Below, piece after piece: positions 8,834 through 17,587 of a DNA stretch of 64,000 bases. The stretch is from NCBI GenBank assembly GCA_905212635.1, contig CAJMFH010000005.1, positions 42,079 through 106,078 on the forward strand, read 5' to 3'. Made by a program: the position numbers and the translations under genes. Every line of letters begins with the position of its first letter. Position 1 is the stretch's first letter. This DNA comes from an uncultured Lachnoclostridium sp. Lineage in GTDB: Bacteria; Bacillota; Clostridia; Lachnospirales; Lachnospiraceae. Below the pieces are notes generated by a model. The model was given only the letters and a program-made list of their open reading frames with translations. It did not search any database and was not told where the DNA came from.

Positions 8834-10582
8834 TTAAAATTTGTAAAAATATAAATTTCCATTGTCACTCATGATAGGCTCATGTCCTATCACACCGCTC
8901 AGTTCACCAAGTAAACTCGTAAACTGCGGTTCTTCATATGCCCGTTTATCAAGATAGATACCGGCAAATTTTTGTTCCTTTAATGCCGGAACAAGCTCTG
9001 CCACTGTTTTTTCAGACATCTGTTTATTCCAGCTATCCCCTTCTCGTCCTTTGCTTCCGCCATAACTCCAGCGTAGTGTATCGGAAAAGATATAGCCTGT
9101 CAGCAATTGATAATCTGCCATATTAATGACCGGTCCTCCTTCCGGATAGACATGATATGGCAATTGATAAACCATCGCATTCTCCGGCAGCTGACTCTCT
9201 ATCTCCTGTATAAATTTCCGATCCGAATTAACCAGCTGCTCATTTTGCGCCGTACTGTTCGTTATTCCAACCGGAATCTGGTCTTTCAGACTCACACCGG
9301 TAAAAAGAATGGCAGCGATCAACACAGCAGGTTTCATCCATCGAAACTTTTTATACTCTCTTTCTGTTACCTCTGTCAATACCAGACATACCGCGGCAAC
9401 AGCAAAAAAGGCAATAAATATTGAAATTCGGTTAGTAGCTCTCAACATATTTACAACAAAATCAAAGAATATACTGCCAAAGCCCCCCATCGTACCAAAC
9501 AATACAGCGATGAGGTTCAATTCAACAAAAAGCGAAAACACACCTTTTCGCCCGGATATCTTTTGCCTTTTCCACATTACTCCAAGCAGCAATAAAATAA
9601 ATCCCAATGCTGCAAAGAAACCAATATAGGAAGTATGGGCCTCTGTAAATAAAAAGGCTCCATAATAATCACTCCAAAACGTTGCTATTTTACCATAGGC
9701 TTTATATGGTACAAGCATCTGAATAATTTTAAGTCCATACTGTTCTGAATCATAAATATTACGATAAACAAGCATTGAACCATTTTGCATTTGATAAATA
9801 ATTGCCGGAAGCATAGCCAAAACCATAAATACAATAATACCCAGATTCAATCCAAACATTTTAAACACCGGGTTCCATTTTTTGTTTTTGATGGCCTTAG
9901 AAACACCGGTAAATCCTAAAAACATACAGGTAAAAAACGGATAATATGCAATTCCGTTATTTGCTATCAGCAGCAAAAATACAATAGCTAAAATATTTTT
10001 ATAGTATTTAAAAAAGCCCTTTCCCCAACAAAAAAAACGTTCATCCTGCCATAACCACACACACAGCAGAACAGAAACAGGAATCATTTCATACGCTGCG
10101 AGACAGTAATGACCTATCATTCGCATCAAATGGTAATACATAAAGTCAAATACAAGCGCCCCCATTATTGCATACTTCCTATTCACTCCCATTTCACGCA
10201 ATGAATAAAACGATGTCAAAGCAGTTAAAAAGAATAGACTTAATACCGCCAGATTAACAACCGTAATTGGATCCTTTGAAAACAACGAAAAAAACTTTAT
10301 AATCAGCAAATCCGTATTTTGCAGACAGTCCGGTAAAAAATCATAATATTTTGCCCCATATGGTGCGCCCAATCGTTCCGTCTCAAGATTCCACAATGAC
10401 CCATCCATCATCATTTTAGCATTCTTGTAAAGAGAAAAATCATCGCCGCCAGCATAAACAATAGGTACAGAAATTTTATAATGACAAAGGTCAAATGTAT
10501 AAACAAGACCAATGAAAACTAATCCAAGTAATATCACTATAGATAAAACTTCCTTCTTCTTTGAGCTAATCAAAGCAGGCAT
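8834..10582 (-). CDS. Polytopic membrane protein with extracytoplasmic C-terminal domain, putative GT-C transferase
   Basis: A 582-residue protein with about ten membrane helices up to residue 430, and then a soluble domain containing FIQEIESQLPENAMVYQLPY and a Tyr/Gly-rich segment. The first loop carries YAGGDDFSLYKNAKMMMDGS, where the paired aspartates are in the place expected for a GT-C catalytic acid. It resembles YfhO/DUF6311-like proteins in general plan, but I cannot assign a named family firmly. It has its own promoter (10626-10654) and precedes rfbF by 24 nt. Confidence 0.55.
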   Translation of the reverse strand: MPALISSKKKEVLSIVILLGLVFIGLVYTFDLCHYKISVPIVYAGGDDFSLYKNAKMMMDGSLWNLETERLGAPYGAKYYDFLPDCLQNTDLLIIKFFSLFSKDPITVVNLAVLSLFFLTALTSFYSLREMGVNRKYAIMGALVFDFMYYHLMRMIGHYCLAAYEMIPVSVLLCVWLWQDERFFCWGKGFFKYYKNILAIVFLLLIANNGIAYYPFFTCMFLGFTGVSKAIKNKKWNPVFKMFGLNLGIIVFMVLAMLPAIIYQMQNGSMLVYRNIYDSEQYGLKIIQMLVPYKAYGKIATFWSDYYGAFLFTEAHTSYIGFFAALGFILLLLGVMWKRQKISGRKGVFSLFVELNLIAVLFGTMGGFGSIFFDFVVNMLRATNRISIFIAFFAVAAVCLVLTEVTEREYKKFRWMKPAVLIAAILFTGVSLKDQIPVGITNSTAQNEQLVNSDRKFIQEIESQLPENAMVYQLPYHVYPEGGPVINMADYQLLTGYIFSDTLRWSYGGSKGREGDSWNKQMSEKTVAELVPALKEQKFAGIYLDKRAYEEPQFTSLLGELSGVIGHEPIMSDNGNLYFYKF

Positions 10583-10625
10583 CTCTATCCATTCTCCTTT
10601 CCATAATTTCTAAACCTTACCCTCT

Positions 10626-10654
10626 AGTTTACAATAAAAAATATCTTCTGTCAA
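10626..10654 (-). promoter_or_regulatory. Sigma-A promoter inside the polysaccharide locus
   Basis: The minus strand shows TTGACA, a 17-nt spacer and TAAACT. A start near 10619 would give a 37-nt leader ahead of the membrane gene at 10582, making this a second transcription entry to the locus covering rfbF and the mannose module. Confidence 0.7.
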
Positions 10655-10665
10655 TCTTTCCGGCT

Positions 10666-12444
10666 TTAAGATTGATATACCGTAATTGTGTTCAAATCAA
10701 GATGCTCACTATGTGTATATTCATAGGTTACACCATACTTGGTTTCGGAAACAATCTTACAGTCTTTCAATGGGATCGCTGCTGTAACTCCGGTCTGATC
10801 AATAAATCCAAGTGTATTTGCTGTATAGTCAGCATCAACATAAACACGAAACTTTGTAGTATACATTGATTTTCGAATTGTTCCGTTTTCACTGCATTCT
10901 ACAACTGCCGAATCGCATTTTCCAAACACATCATACTGTTGCGGCGAAAAAATCGAATAATAGTATCCTTCTTGATTAATCTGATCAACCAGCAATGTCT
11001 TTTCTTTTGTGCCATCCGGATTTTCAACATAAAGTTTTTGCCAGCCCACACCCTTAACCTTGCGTTTTAACAAATATGCAAAATGACTGTCAACTTCTCC
11101 CCAGCATCCATTTCCATCTATATAATATATATCATCGGTAAGTTCATCCATGAGATCCGTTTGTACTGCTTCCGCTACAAACTCATTTATTCCGTGCATC
11201 CCCTCATTGGCGTCTTTTACTGTTATATCTCCTACCATTGCATTGACCACCGCAACAAAAGACAATACCGTTACAAGTATTACTTGAATCACTTTTCCGA
11301 TACGTTTACGGCTCGCAGCTATTTTTCCAAATAATATTGCAACCAGACAAACAATTCCCCAACACGAAGCATAGGTTGGTATATAACCATGTCTCCACGT
11401 AATTTCGCTTTGATATCGTTCTGAAATTGCCATTAAAATTCCCGGAACAATCATAACAATAAGCCCGGTTAAAATTAATGGAAGTGTCTTTTTTGATAAT
11501 GTCACTTTTTCTTTTATTTTACTGATCAGAACACTTCCAAAAACAAAGAGTACGACCAACCCAACATAGTAGAACCAGTTATCACGCAGTATTTCCATAA
11601 TATCATGATTACCGGCAAGTTCTTTTAAAGTGAGAAAATGAAAGATAGAAGACGAACCGGATATATGTTTTGCAAAACCTGAAAAGCACTCCGGTCCGAT
11701 TGCAATACTGGTTCCTCCATAGTTACTTATCGCATGAGTTCTCGCATATACATTGACCAGAAGCCAAAAAACTCCTACTGCTGCCTGTGGAATGATTCTG
11801 CGAATCGTTTTTCCAATAGACTTGTCCTTAAAGAAACTAACCACCACGAATAACAGACACATTGGATAGGCAACTTCATATGTTCCCAGTGCAATAAACC
11901 AAAAAATACAACTCAAAAGCTGATACTTTTTTTCGTTCTTTTCCAAATAATACTGAAAACATAAAACACCAAGAAAAACCCATAGCAGGCACAACTGCAC
12001 CAGCATTTGAAATCCAAACATTGCATTAAACCAGCTGCAATCCAACGAAATCAATATTGGGAAAATAAGAAGTGTATACCATTTTACTTTTTTTCTTCCG
12101 GATATTTTATATAAAATCTGAGATAATACCACACCGTCCAGAAAAGTAAACAGTACAATCAACAACTTATATACCTTAAGATTTACAGTGGAAAATAAAA
12201 AATACGCATAACAGGAAAAAATAAAACATCTTCCGTTTTCATTAAACCAATTAAGAAAAATTTTCTTAGTCAGATCCCAAATAGTCGCATCATTATTTAT
12301 ACACCATCCATCGACTGTATAGTTTATCAGATCATCATACATATAACCACTCTTTAAAACAGCATACAGTGCATACAAATAAAATCCCAGCATCAAAATC
12401 CACGGTAAAACTTTCACATATGTCCTCTTTTTTTCTATCATCAT
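10666..12444 (-). CDS. Polytopic membrane protein, DUF6056-like, putative polysaccharide glycosyltransferase
   Basis: About 592 residues with ten or more membrane helices, followed by a 150-residue soluble tail. The start at 12444 is chosen because GAGGAGAGGCATA precedes it; an in-frame ATG eight codons upstream lacks such a site. After the first helix, the loop YMYDDLINYTVDGWCINN, with LNWFNENGRC later in the same loop, resembles DUF6056 membrane proteins, which have GT-C-like topology. The Asp pair in YMYDD is a plausible catalytic site. It sits directly behind the zinc alcohol dehydrogenase gene (43 nt). Function by context only: transfer of a lipid-linked sugar. Confidence 0.55.
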   Translation of the reverse strand: MMIEKKRTYVKVLPWILMLGFYLYALYAVLKSGYMYDDLINYTVDGWCINNDATIWDLTKKIFLNWFNENGRCFIFSCYAYFLFSTVNLKVYKLLIVLFTFLDGVVLSQILYKISGRKKVKWYTLLIFPILISLDCSWFNAMFGFQMLVQLCLLWVFLGVLCFQYYLEKNEKKYQLLSCIFWFIALGTYEVAYPMCLLFVVVSFFKDKSIGKTIRRIIPQAAVGVFWLLVNVYARTHAISNYGGTSIAIGPECFSGFAKHISGSSSIFHFLTLKELAGNHDIMEILRDNWFYYVGLVVLFVFGSVLISKIKEKVTLSKKTLPLILTGLIVMIVPGILMAISERYQSEITWRHGYIPTYASCWGIVCLVAILFGKIAASRKRIGKVIQVILVTVLSFVAVVNAMVGDITVKDANEGMHGINEFVAEAVQTDLMDELTDDIYYIDGNGCWGEVDSHFAYLLKRKVKGVGWQKLYVENPDGTKEKTLLVDQINQEGYYYSIFSPQQYDVFGKCDSAVVECSENGTIRKSMYTTKFRVYVDADYTANTLGFIDQTGVTAAIPLKDCKIVSETKYGVTYEYTHSEHLDLNTITVYQS

Positions 12445-12487
12445 TATGCCTCTCCTCTTAAATAACAAAAATTACTTAAACATCCTA

Positions 12488-13549
12488 TTACTCGCATCGT
12501 ACCATTACTTTCACCAAATCTTTTGGTTTATCTCTCATCATATACAATGCGTCTTCCACTTTTTCCAGTCCCTCCAAATGATGTGTCACCAGTGGAGAAG
12601 GATCCAGTCTTCCATACTGAACCATAGAAAGGATGCGTTCAATACGCATTCTTCCGCCTTTTGCCAGTTCCATGTGAAGTGTTTTGCCACACATGCCACG
12701 GCCCCCTGAAAAAATCGGTAACGGAAGATATCCGGTTCCGCCAAAATAATTTATATTGGAAATTGTTCCAATGCCATATCTTGTCATATCATAAGCCTGT
12801 GTCAGCACCTCTGCATTCCCACCGGCTATGATCGTAGCATCCACTCCAATTCCCTCTGTCATCTGTTTTACCTGTTCTACGACATCGCCGTCTTTATAAC
12901 TCAAAACCTCTGTCGCACCATACCTTTTTGCCAGTTCCACACATATTGGCCGCGTACCAACAGCGATAATCCTTCCGGCTCCCTGCAAGGCAGCGCCGGC
13001 AACAGCCATCAACCCAATAGGTCCAATTCCCAAAACACAGACCGTATCCCCAATCTTGATATCGGCATATTCGGCTCCGGTAAATCCGGTCGTAACTACA
13101 TCGACACACATCAACGCCTGCTCGTCGGTTATTCCCTCCGGAATATGAGCAAGTGTGGTATCGGCATCACGGATAAGAAAACGCTCCGAGAAAACTCCCG
13201 GCTGTGTTCTTCCAAGCTGATGTCCGGAAAACGGAGCACTGGCATGTTTGTAATTTCCATCCTGAATGCTTTTATCACGCCAGTCCGGTGTAATTGCCGG
13301 AACAGCTACACGGTCGCCGGGGCGAAAATCTTTTACTTCACTTCCGACTTCCAGCACTTCCGCAATACACTCATGTCCCAGTACAAGATTGGGTTGTTTA
13401 GGTGAACCGCCGCCAAATACCGTATGTACATCCGAACTGCACGGAGTAACCGCAATCGGTTTCAAAATAGCACCATAAGGAACCAATTCCGGCTCCGGTG
13501 CATCATACCAGCGAACAACTCCCGGTTCAGCTAAAACAAATGCTTTCAT
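12488..13549 (-). CDS. Zinc-dependent alcohol dehydrogenase (medium-chain, secondary-alcohol type)
   Basis: A 353-residue MDR enzyme. Cys37, His59 and Glu60 (in GHE) and an Asp in ALMCVDVVTTGF near residue 150 match the catalytic-zinc ligands of the tetrameric NADP secondary alcohol dehydrogenases of Thermoanaerobacter and Clostridium beijerinckii. The four-Cys structural zinc loop is absent, as in those enzymes. The cofactor motif is GIGPIGLMAVAGA. The residue set after strand two (VGTRP) resembles that of the NADP enzymes but does not settle the cofactor. It lies inside the dideoxysugar cluster, 21 nt after the SDR gene. It may therefore reduce a keto group on the branched sugar side chain rather than serve fermentation. 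That role is inference. Confidence 0.85.
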   Translation of the reverse strand: MKAFVLAEPGVVRWYDAPEPELVPYGAILKPIAVTPCSSDVHTVFGGGSPKQPNLVLGHECIAEVLEVGSEVKDFRPGDRVAVPAITPDWRDKSIQDGNYKHASAPFSGHQLGRTQPGVFSERFLIRDADTTLAHIPEGITDEQALMCVDVVTTGFTGAEYADIKIGDTVCVLGIGPIGLMAVAGAALQGAGRIIAVGTRPICVELAKRYGATEVLSYKDGDVVEQVKQMTEGIGVDATIIAGGNAEVLTQAYDMTRYGIGTISNINYFGGTGYLPLPIFSGGRGMCGKTLHMELAKGGRMRIERILSMVQYGRLDPSPLVTHHLEGLEKVEDALYMMRDKPKDLVKVMVRCE

Positions 13550-13570
13550 TGTATTTCAATCTCCTTTTCA

Positions 13571-14485
13571 CTAACTGTCTAACCCTGACTGTTTCATAAT
13601 CTCACGGATTCCCTGTGAAAAATCCGTATCCGGAACATATCCCGATGCCTGTATTACCTTTGTGATATCCGGATTGAGCACAGGAACTCCTTCCGGTTTT
13701 TTTATTTCTTTTCCGAAAACAACTTCTCCGCTTTTGTTGGAGCAGTCATAAATCTCCCGGACAAATTCCCGCAGTACACGTGTATCCGTTCCTGCGACAT
13801 TATAGATGCCTTCCTCGCATCCGTGTTCCATAAGTCCAAGGACAAGTTTCACAAAATCCGTAATATACAGATAGTTCCAAAGCTGGCTGCAAGCACCAAG
13901 CTCTACTTTCTGTCCCTGATTTAATTTTCGTATACAAGTATCCACTAACGTTCCGTTCCGGTCTCCATAACCATACACACTAAAAATCCGCATATGAACA
14001 AATCGTATGGATTTATCTGCACAAAACTGTTCTGCCTGCCGGGCAAATGCAATCTTGGCTTTTCCATACGGGGAAACCGGGAAACATTCAGTCTCCTCAG
14101 TAATTTTATCCTGACAGATTCCGTACTCTGCCTGTGATCCTGGAAAGAAAAAGTGCGTACATCCAAGTTTTTCCGCTACTTTCAACGCATTCATCGAATA
14201 CACTGCATTCTTATTTTGAACTTCCTCCGCAGCCCGTCCGGCATCTCCGGAGCCATCCCAGGCAAAGTGAATCATCATATCTGCTTTATTTACACTTGTT
14301 TCAAACACGTCCAGATCATCCAGAGAGCCATAAACAAGTTCTAATTCCGGATGTTCCGGCAGCAACGCCAAATTGGCTGAATTTTTACGCACAAGTGCAT
14401 ATACTTTATATCCATGCTGTAAAAGGGCAGCCGTCATATTTCGTCCCAGAAAACTGGTTGCCCCTGTCACGACAATCTTTTTCAT
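13571..14485 (-). CDS. SDR-family NAD(P)-dependent nucleotide-sugar epimerase/reductase
   Basis: An extended short-chain dehydrogenase of about 304 residues. MKKIVVTGATSFLGRNM gives the GxxGxxG cofactor site and sets the preferred start; an upstream in-frame ATG at 14509 has no ribosome binding site. The catalytic Tyr-x3-Lys is VSPYGKAK around residue 140, with a SQAEYG segment before it. The NLALLPEHPELELVYGSL region resembles nucleotide-sugar reductases. In CDP-yersiniose synthesis a ketoreductase (YerF) follows the TPP enzyme, and this gene, with the alcohol dehydrogenase, is the candidate for that step. A plain 4-epimerase is possible. Confidence 0.75.
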   Translation of the reverse strand: MKKIVVTGATSFLGRNMTAALLQHGYKVYALVRKNSANLALLPEHPELELVYGSLDDLDVFETSVNKADMMIHFAWDGSGDAGRAAEEVQNKNAVYSMNALKVAEKLGCTHFFFPGSQAEYGICQDKITEETECFPVSPYGKAKIAFARQAEQFCADKSIRFVHMRIFSVYGYGDRNGTLVDTCIRKLNQGQKVELGACSQLWNYLYITDFVKLVLGLMEHGCEEGIYNVAGTDTRVLREFVREIYDCSNKSGEVVFGKEIKKPEGVPVLNPDITKVIQASGYVPDTDFSQGIREIMKQSGLDS

Positions 14486-14516
14486 TTCTATCGTCCATTC
14501 TCCATTCAACTAAATC

Positions 14517-15677
14517 TTATGCTTCCATCTCGTCATATCTCTGAAGAGAATTTGTCATTAACACAGCAATTTCTGTCTCTTTTCCAAATCGCTGCCGGAT
14601 AATGGATGCAATCTCTTTCGTATATCCCGGCGCAATAATAATAATTGCATCTACCGGATCTGCCACTGCATCATCCGGAGAAATGATTGGAATATGGGAT
14701 GCCGGTGCATACCGTCCCTGCTTAAACGGAGCAGAATCAATAATATACTCAACATCTTTGGTCAATTCCGCTGTCGCCGCTAAGGTAAATCCCTGATGAC
14801 TGGCTCCCCAGACAGCGATCCGTTTTCCCTCGCCATGCAGTCTGTCAATGTATTCATGTACTTCTTTTCGGATGGTATCATAACTCTTTTGGATTCTTGA
14901 CACATCGACTTTCTTTTTCTTGCGCACAATAACGGAAAGCGTGTCGCGATTTACCATCTCTTCTTCCAGCACTTCAAATCCATTTTTTTCCAATACAAAC
15001 CGAAGTGTATCAAATGTATAATATACCAAATGGTCACGGATCAGTTCATAATATCCATCATTTTCCAAAATGTATTCCAGACTCGGTACTGTCACAAGAC
15101 CCATGCCATCCTCTGTCAAATTGTTATAAATGCCCTGAAGCATTCCATTGGGATCAGGCTGATGTTCAAAAAAATTAAAGGAAAGAAAGACATCAAACGG
15201 ACCATTCTCGAGACTAACTTCTCCATTATCGACAAATCCCCGTTCCACTTGCAGTCCTTTTCCGGCTGCCATTTCAACCAGATCCTGCTTATGCTCAATT
15301 CCGTAAGCCTGAACCGGGAATTCGGTAAGTACGGACAAAAACTCGCCTTGTCCGCAGCCCACCTCTATGAATTTCTTATTTTCAAGATGATACGTTTCAA
15401 TTAAATGTTTGTACTGGCTCCGGCGCAATTCTACCATCGTCTTGGAGAAACCGCCGGAACGGATTACATCGCGATAATAAGCTACCGGCTCACAGTCAAA
15501 CTGTATCAGACCACATCCACGGCACTGATACAAACTGAGCGATACCCCTTTCTCCTCTGCAATTTCATTTTCATCCGGAATATCCTGCGCGGAAGCCGGC
15601 ATATTATCAAATTCAAGCAGGGGTTTTTCAAAGAATTCCCCTCCGCATACCAGACATCTTGGTTGTCTTTTTTTCAT
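14517..15677 (-). CDS. SAM-dependent sugar C-methyltransferase (TylC3/NovU-like)
   Basis: A 386-residue, three-part enzyme. An N-terminal zinc module has CLVCGGEF and, about 45 residues later, CRGCGLIQF. The central class I methyltransferase has FIEVGCGQGEFLSVL near residue 105 for S-adenosylmethionine binding. The C-terminal Rossmann-like domain contains VWGASHQGFT. This order (Methyltransf_13, Methyltransf_11-like, Methyltransf_14) is that of deoxysugar C-methyltransferases such as TylC3, which act beside a keto group. In context the substrate would be a CDP-4-keto-dideoxy or branched sugar. It follows the TPP enzyme by 45 nt and precedes the SDR gene by 31 nt. Confidence 0.85.
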   Translation of the reverse strand: MKKRQPRCLVCGGEFFEKPLLEFDNMPASAQDIPDENEIAEEKGVSLSLYQCRGCGLIQFDCEPVAYYRDVIRSGGFSKTMVELRRSQYKHLIETYHLENKKFIEVGCGQGEFLSVLTEFPVQAYGIEHKQDLVEMAAGKGLQVERGFVDNGEVSLENGPFDVFLSFNFFEHQPDPNGMLQGIYNNLTEDGMGLVTVPSLEYILENDGYYELIRDHLVYYTFDTLRFVLEKNGFEVLEEEMVNRDTLSVIVRKKKKVDVSRIQKSYDTIRKEVHEYIDRLHGEGKRIAVWGASHQGFTLAATAELTKDVEYIIDSAPFKQGRYAPASHIPIISPDDAVADPVDAIIIIAPGYTKEIASIIRQRFGKETEIAVLMTNSLQRYDEMEA

Positions 15678-15722
15678 CTTTCCATTCTCCTTTAATCTCT
15701 TATTGGTTGGGAGACCTCTATA

Positions 15723-17540
15723 CTATTCCTCTGAAATCGGCTCAATGATCATTTCTTTTTTGAATGTCTCACGATCCAAAAATGGTGCCAGATCTTCCAG
15801 TGGTGGTGAGAATAAACTGCCATCCGGAAGTTTCTTCGTTGCTGATTTTGGTTCAAACTTCTGATCGATCGAAACCATGATCTCACAAATCACTGCTCCT
15901 TCTGTCGCAAATACCTTTGAGATTGTATCATCCAATTCATCAGTCTTATCACAGCGGAAGAATGGATAGTTATAGGCATACGCAATCTTTTCCATGTCCG
16001 GAAATTCCAAGTCATGGCTCTGCGGACCGATTCCGACAAACGGTTCGCCAAAGAAATTGGACTGCGTTTGGCGAATGGAATGATATCCATTGTTGTTAAT
16101 AACAAAAATCTTGATTGGAAGATGATTGGTCTGAATGGTCTGCAATTCCTGCAAATTCATCTGAATACTTCCATCTCCACTGATACATACAATTTCTTTT
16201 CCTCCGTCGGCAACGCAGGCTCCGATTGCCGCTGGAAGATCATATCCCATCGACGCAATGGCAGAGTTAATGATAAAACGCTGTCCTTTTTTAATCTCAT
16301 AACCGTGGCTGCCCACTACACAGGCAGAACCATTTCCCACTACCGTCATATAATCTTCCGGCAGTCTCCGGCTGAGTTCTTTGATAAAGGCATACACATT
16401 TGCCGGTTCTTTCTGCTCATAATGCTTTGGCAGAACAACCGGATATGTCTTTTTCCAATGATCGCACTTATTCAGCCAGAACTCATCCGTATCTAATTTG
16501 ACATCACCCAATTCTTCATTGAGTGTCTTCATCACATCTTTTACATCTGCGCATACCGGCATATCAACATGAATTGTCGGTTTTTTCAATTCGTCTTCGT
16601 CAACATCGACAACAATCGTATAAGCCTCTCTTGCCCATGTCTGATAATTGTAACCCACCTGACGGATACTCAGGCGGCTTCCCAGGGAGAGCACCAGATC
16701 ACTGTTTTGGATTGCAAAGTTTCCGGCGCGGTCACCCATGATTCCGGCACGTCCTACATACAATGGATGCTCATCTGCAATCAGATCAATGCTGTTCCAT
16801 CCCGTAACAACCGGAATATTTAACTTTTCTACCAATTTGCAAAATTCCTCATATCCGCCGGACGTACGAATCGCACTGCCGGCATTGATAACCGGACGTT
16901 TTGCCTGTTTTACTTTTTCAATGATCGTCTGGGCTGTCTCTTTTGAGAACTTCTTCGGCACTTCTGCGGCACATTCTGCCGGATCAAAACTGCGAAGATC
17001 GTCTGTCTCAATATAAGCCCCCTGCACATTAACAGGGATATCCAGCCAGCAAGGTCCCGGACGACCGGTTACTGCAAGGTACAATGCCTTTTCAAGGCAG
17101 TATTTGATATCCAATGGATCGATGACCATCTGACAGTATTTTGTCATACTATCTACCGCTTTACAAATATCAAATTCCTGATCTCCCATTGCACGGATGT
17201 TTAATCCCGTACTGCGCGCTGTTGTATCATAACGAACCTGACCGGAAATCACAAGCATCGGAATCGAATCAAGCCATCCACCGACAACTCCGGTAATCGC
17301 GTTGGTTCCTCCAGGACCTGTTGTCACACAGACAGCAGCCATCTTATTGTGTATTCTTGCATACGCTTCTCCGGCAATCGCACATGCCTGTTCATGATGC
17401 TGGTATACACAATGCAGTCCTTCCTGATGTCCCAAACCATCATTCAGATGCATAGCACCTCCGCCTGTCACCGTAAATACTGTGTCGATATCATGTTCCA
17501 CAAGAAATTGTGCCACATAATTTGATAACTTAATTTTCAT
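15723..17540 (-). CDS. Thiamine-diphosphate enzyme of the acetolactate-synthase fold, YerE-like
   Basis: About 605 residues with the three domains of the POX/AHAS family. The start at 17540 (MKIKLSNYV) is set by GGAGGATGGCA; an ATG two codons upstream lies inside that site. VTGGGAMHLNDGLGH near residue 25 and HHEQACAIAGEAYAR, carrying the catalytic Glu, resemble the subgroup found in sugar clusters. CVTTGPGGTN follows. The ThDP/Mg motif is GDGSIQMNLQEL, closed by INNN about 28 residues later. In Yersinia, YerE transfers a two-carbon unit from pyruvate to C4 of CDP-4-keto-3,6-dideoxyglucose. The neighbours rfbH and rfbG supply exactly that acceptor. A housekeeping acetolactate synthase is unlikely, because no ilvN or ilv genes are nearby. 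Confidence 0.85.
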   Translation of the reverse strand: MKIKLSNYVAQFLVEHDIDTVFTVTGGGAMHLNDGLGHQEGLHCVYQHHEQACAIAGEAYARIHNKMAAVCVTTGPGGTNAITGVVGGWLDSIPMLVISGQVRYDTTARSTGLNIRAMGDQEFDICKAVDSMTKYCQMVIDPLDIKYCLEKALYLAVTGRPGPCWLDIPVNVQGAYIETDDLRSFDPAECAAEVPKKFSKETAQTIIEKVKQAKRPVINAGSAIRTSGGYEEFCKLVEKLNIPVVTGWNSIDLIADEHPLYVGRAGIMGDRAGNFAIQNSDLVLSLGSRLSIRQVGYNYQTWAREAYTIVVDVDEDELKKPTIHVDMPVCADVKDVMKTLNEELGDVKLDTDEFWLNKCDHWKKTYPVVLPKHYEQKEPANVYAFIKELSRRLPEDYMTVVGNGSACVVGSHGYEIKKGQRFIINSAIASMGYDLPAAIGACVADGGKEIVCISGDGSIQMNLQELQTIQTNHLPIKIFVINNNGYHSIRQTQSNFFGEPFVGIGPQSHDLEFPDMEKIAYAYNYPFFRCDKTDELDDTISKVFATEGAVICEIMVSIDQKFEPKSATKKLPDGSLFSPPLEDLAPFLDRETFKKEMIIEPISEE

Positions 17541-17587
17541 TGCCATCCTCCATTTTGAATATCTCTTCCCTTGTTTTAAACTGTATT

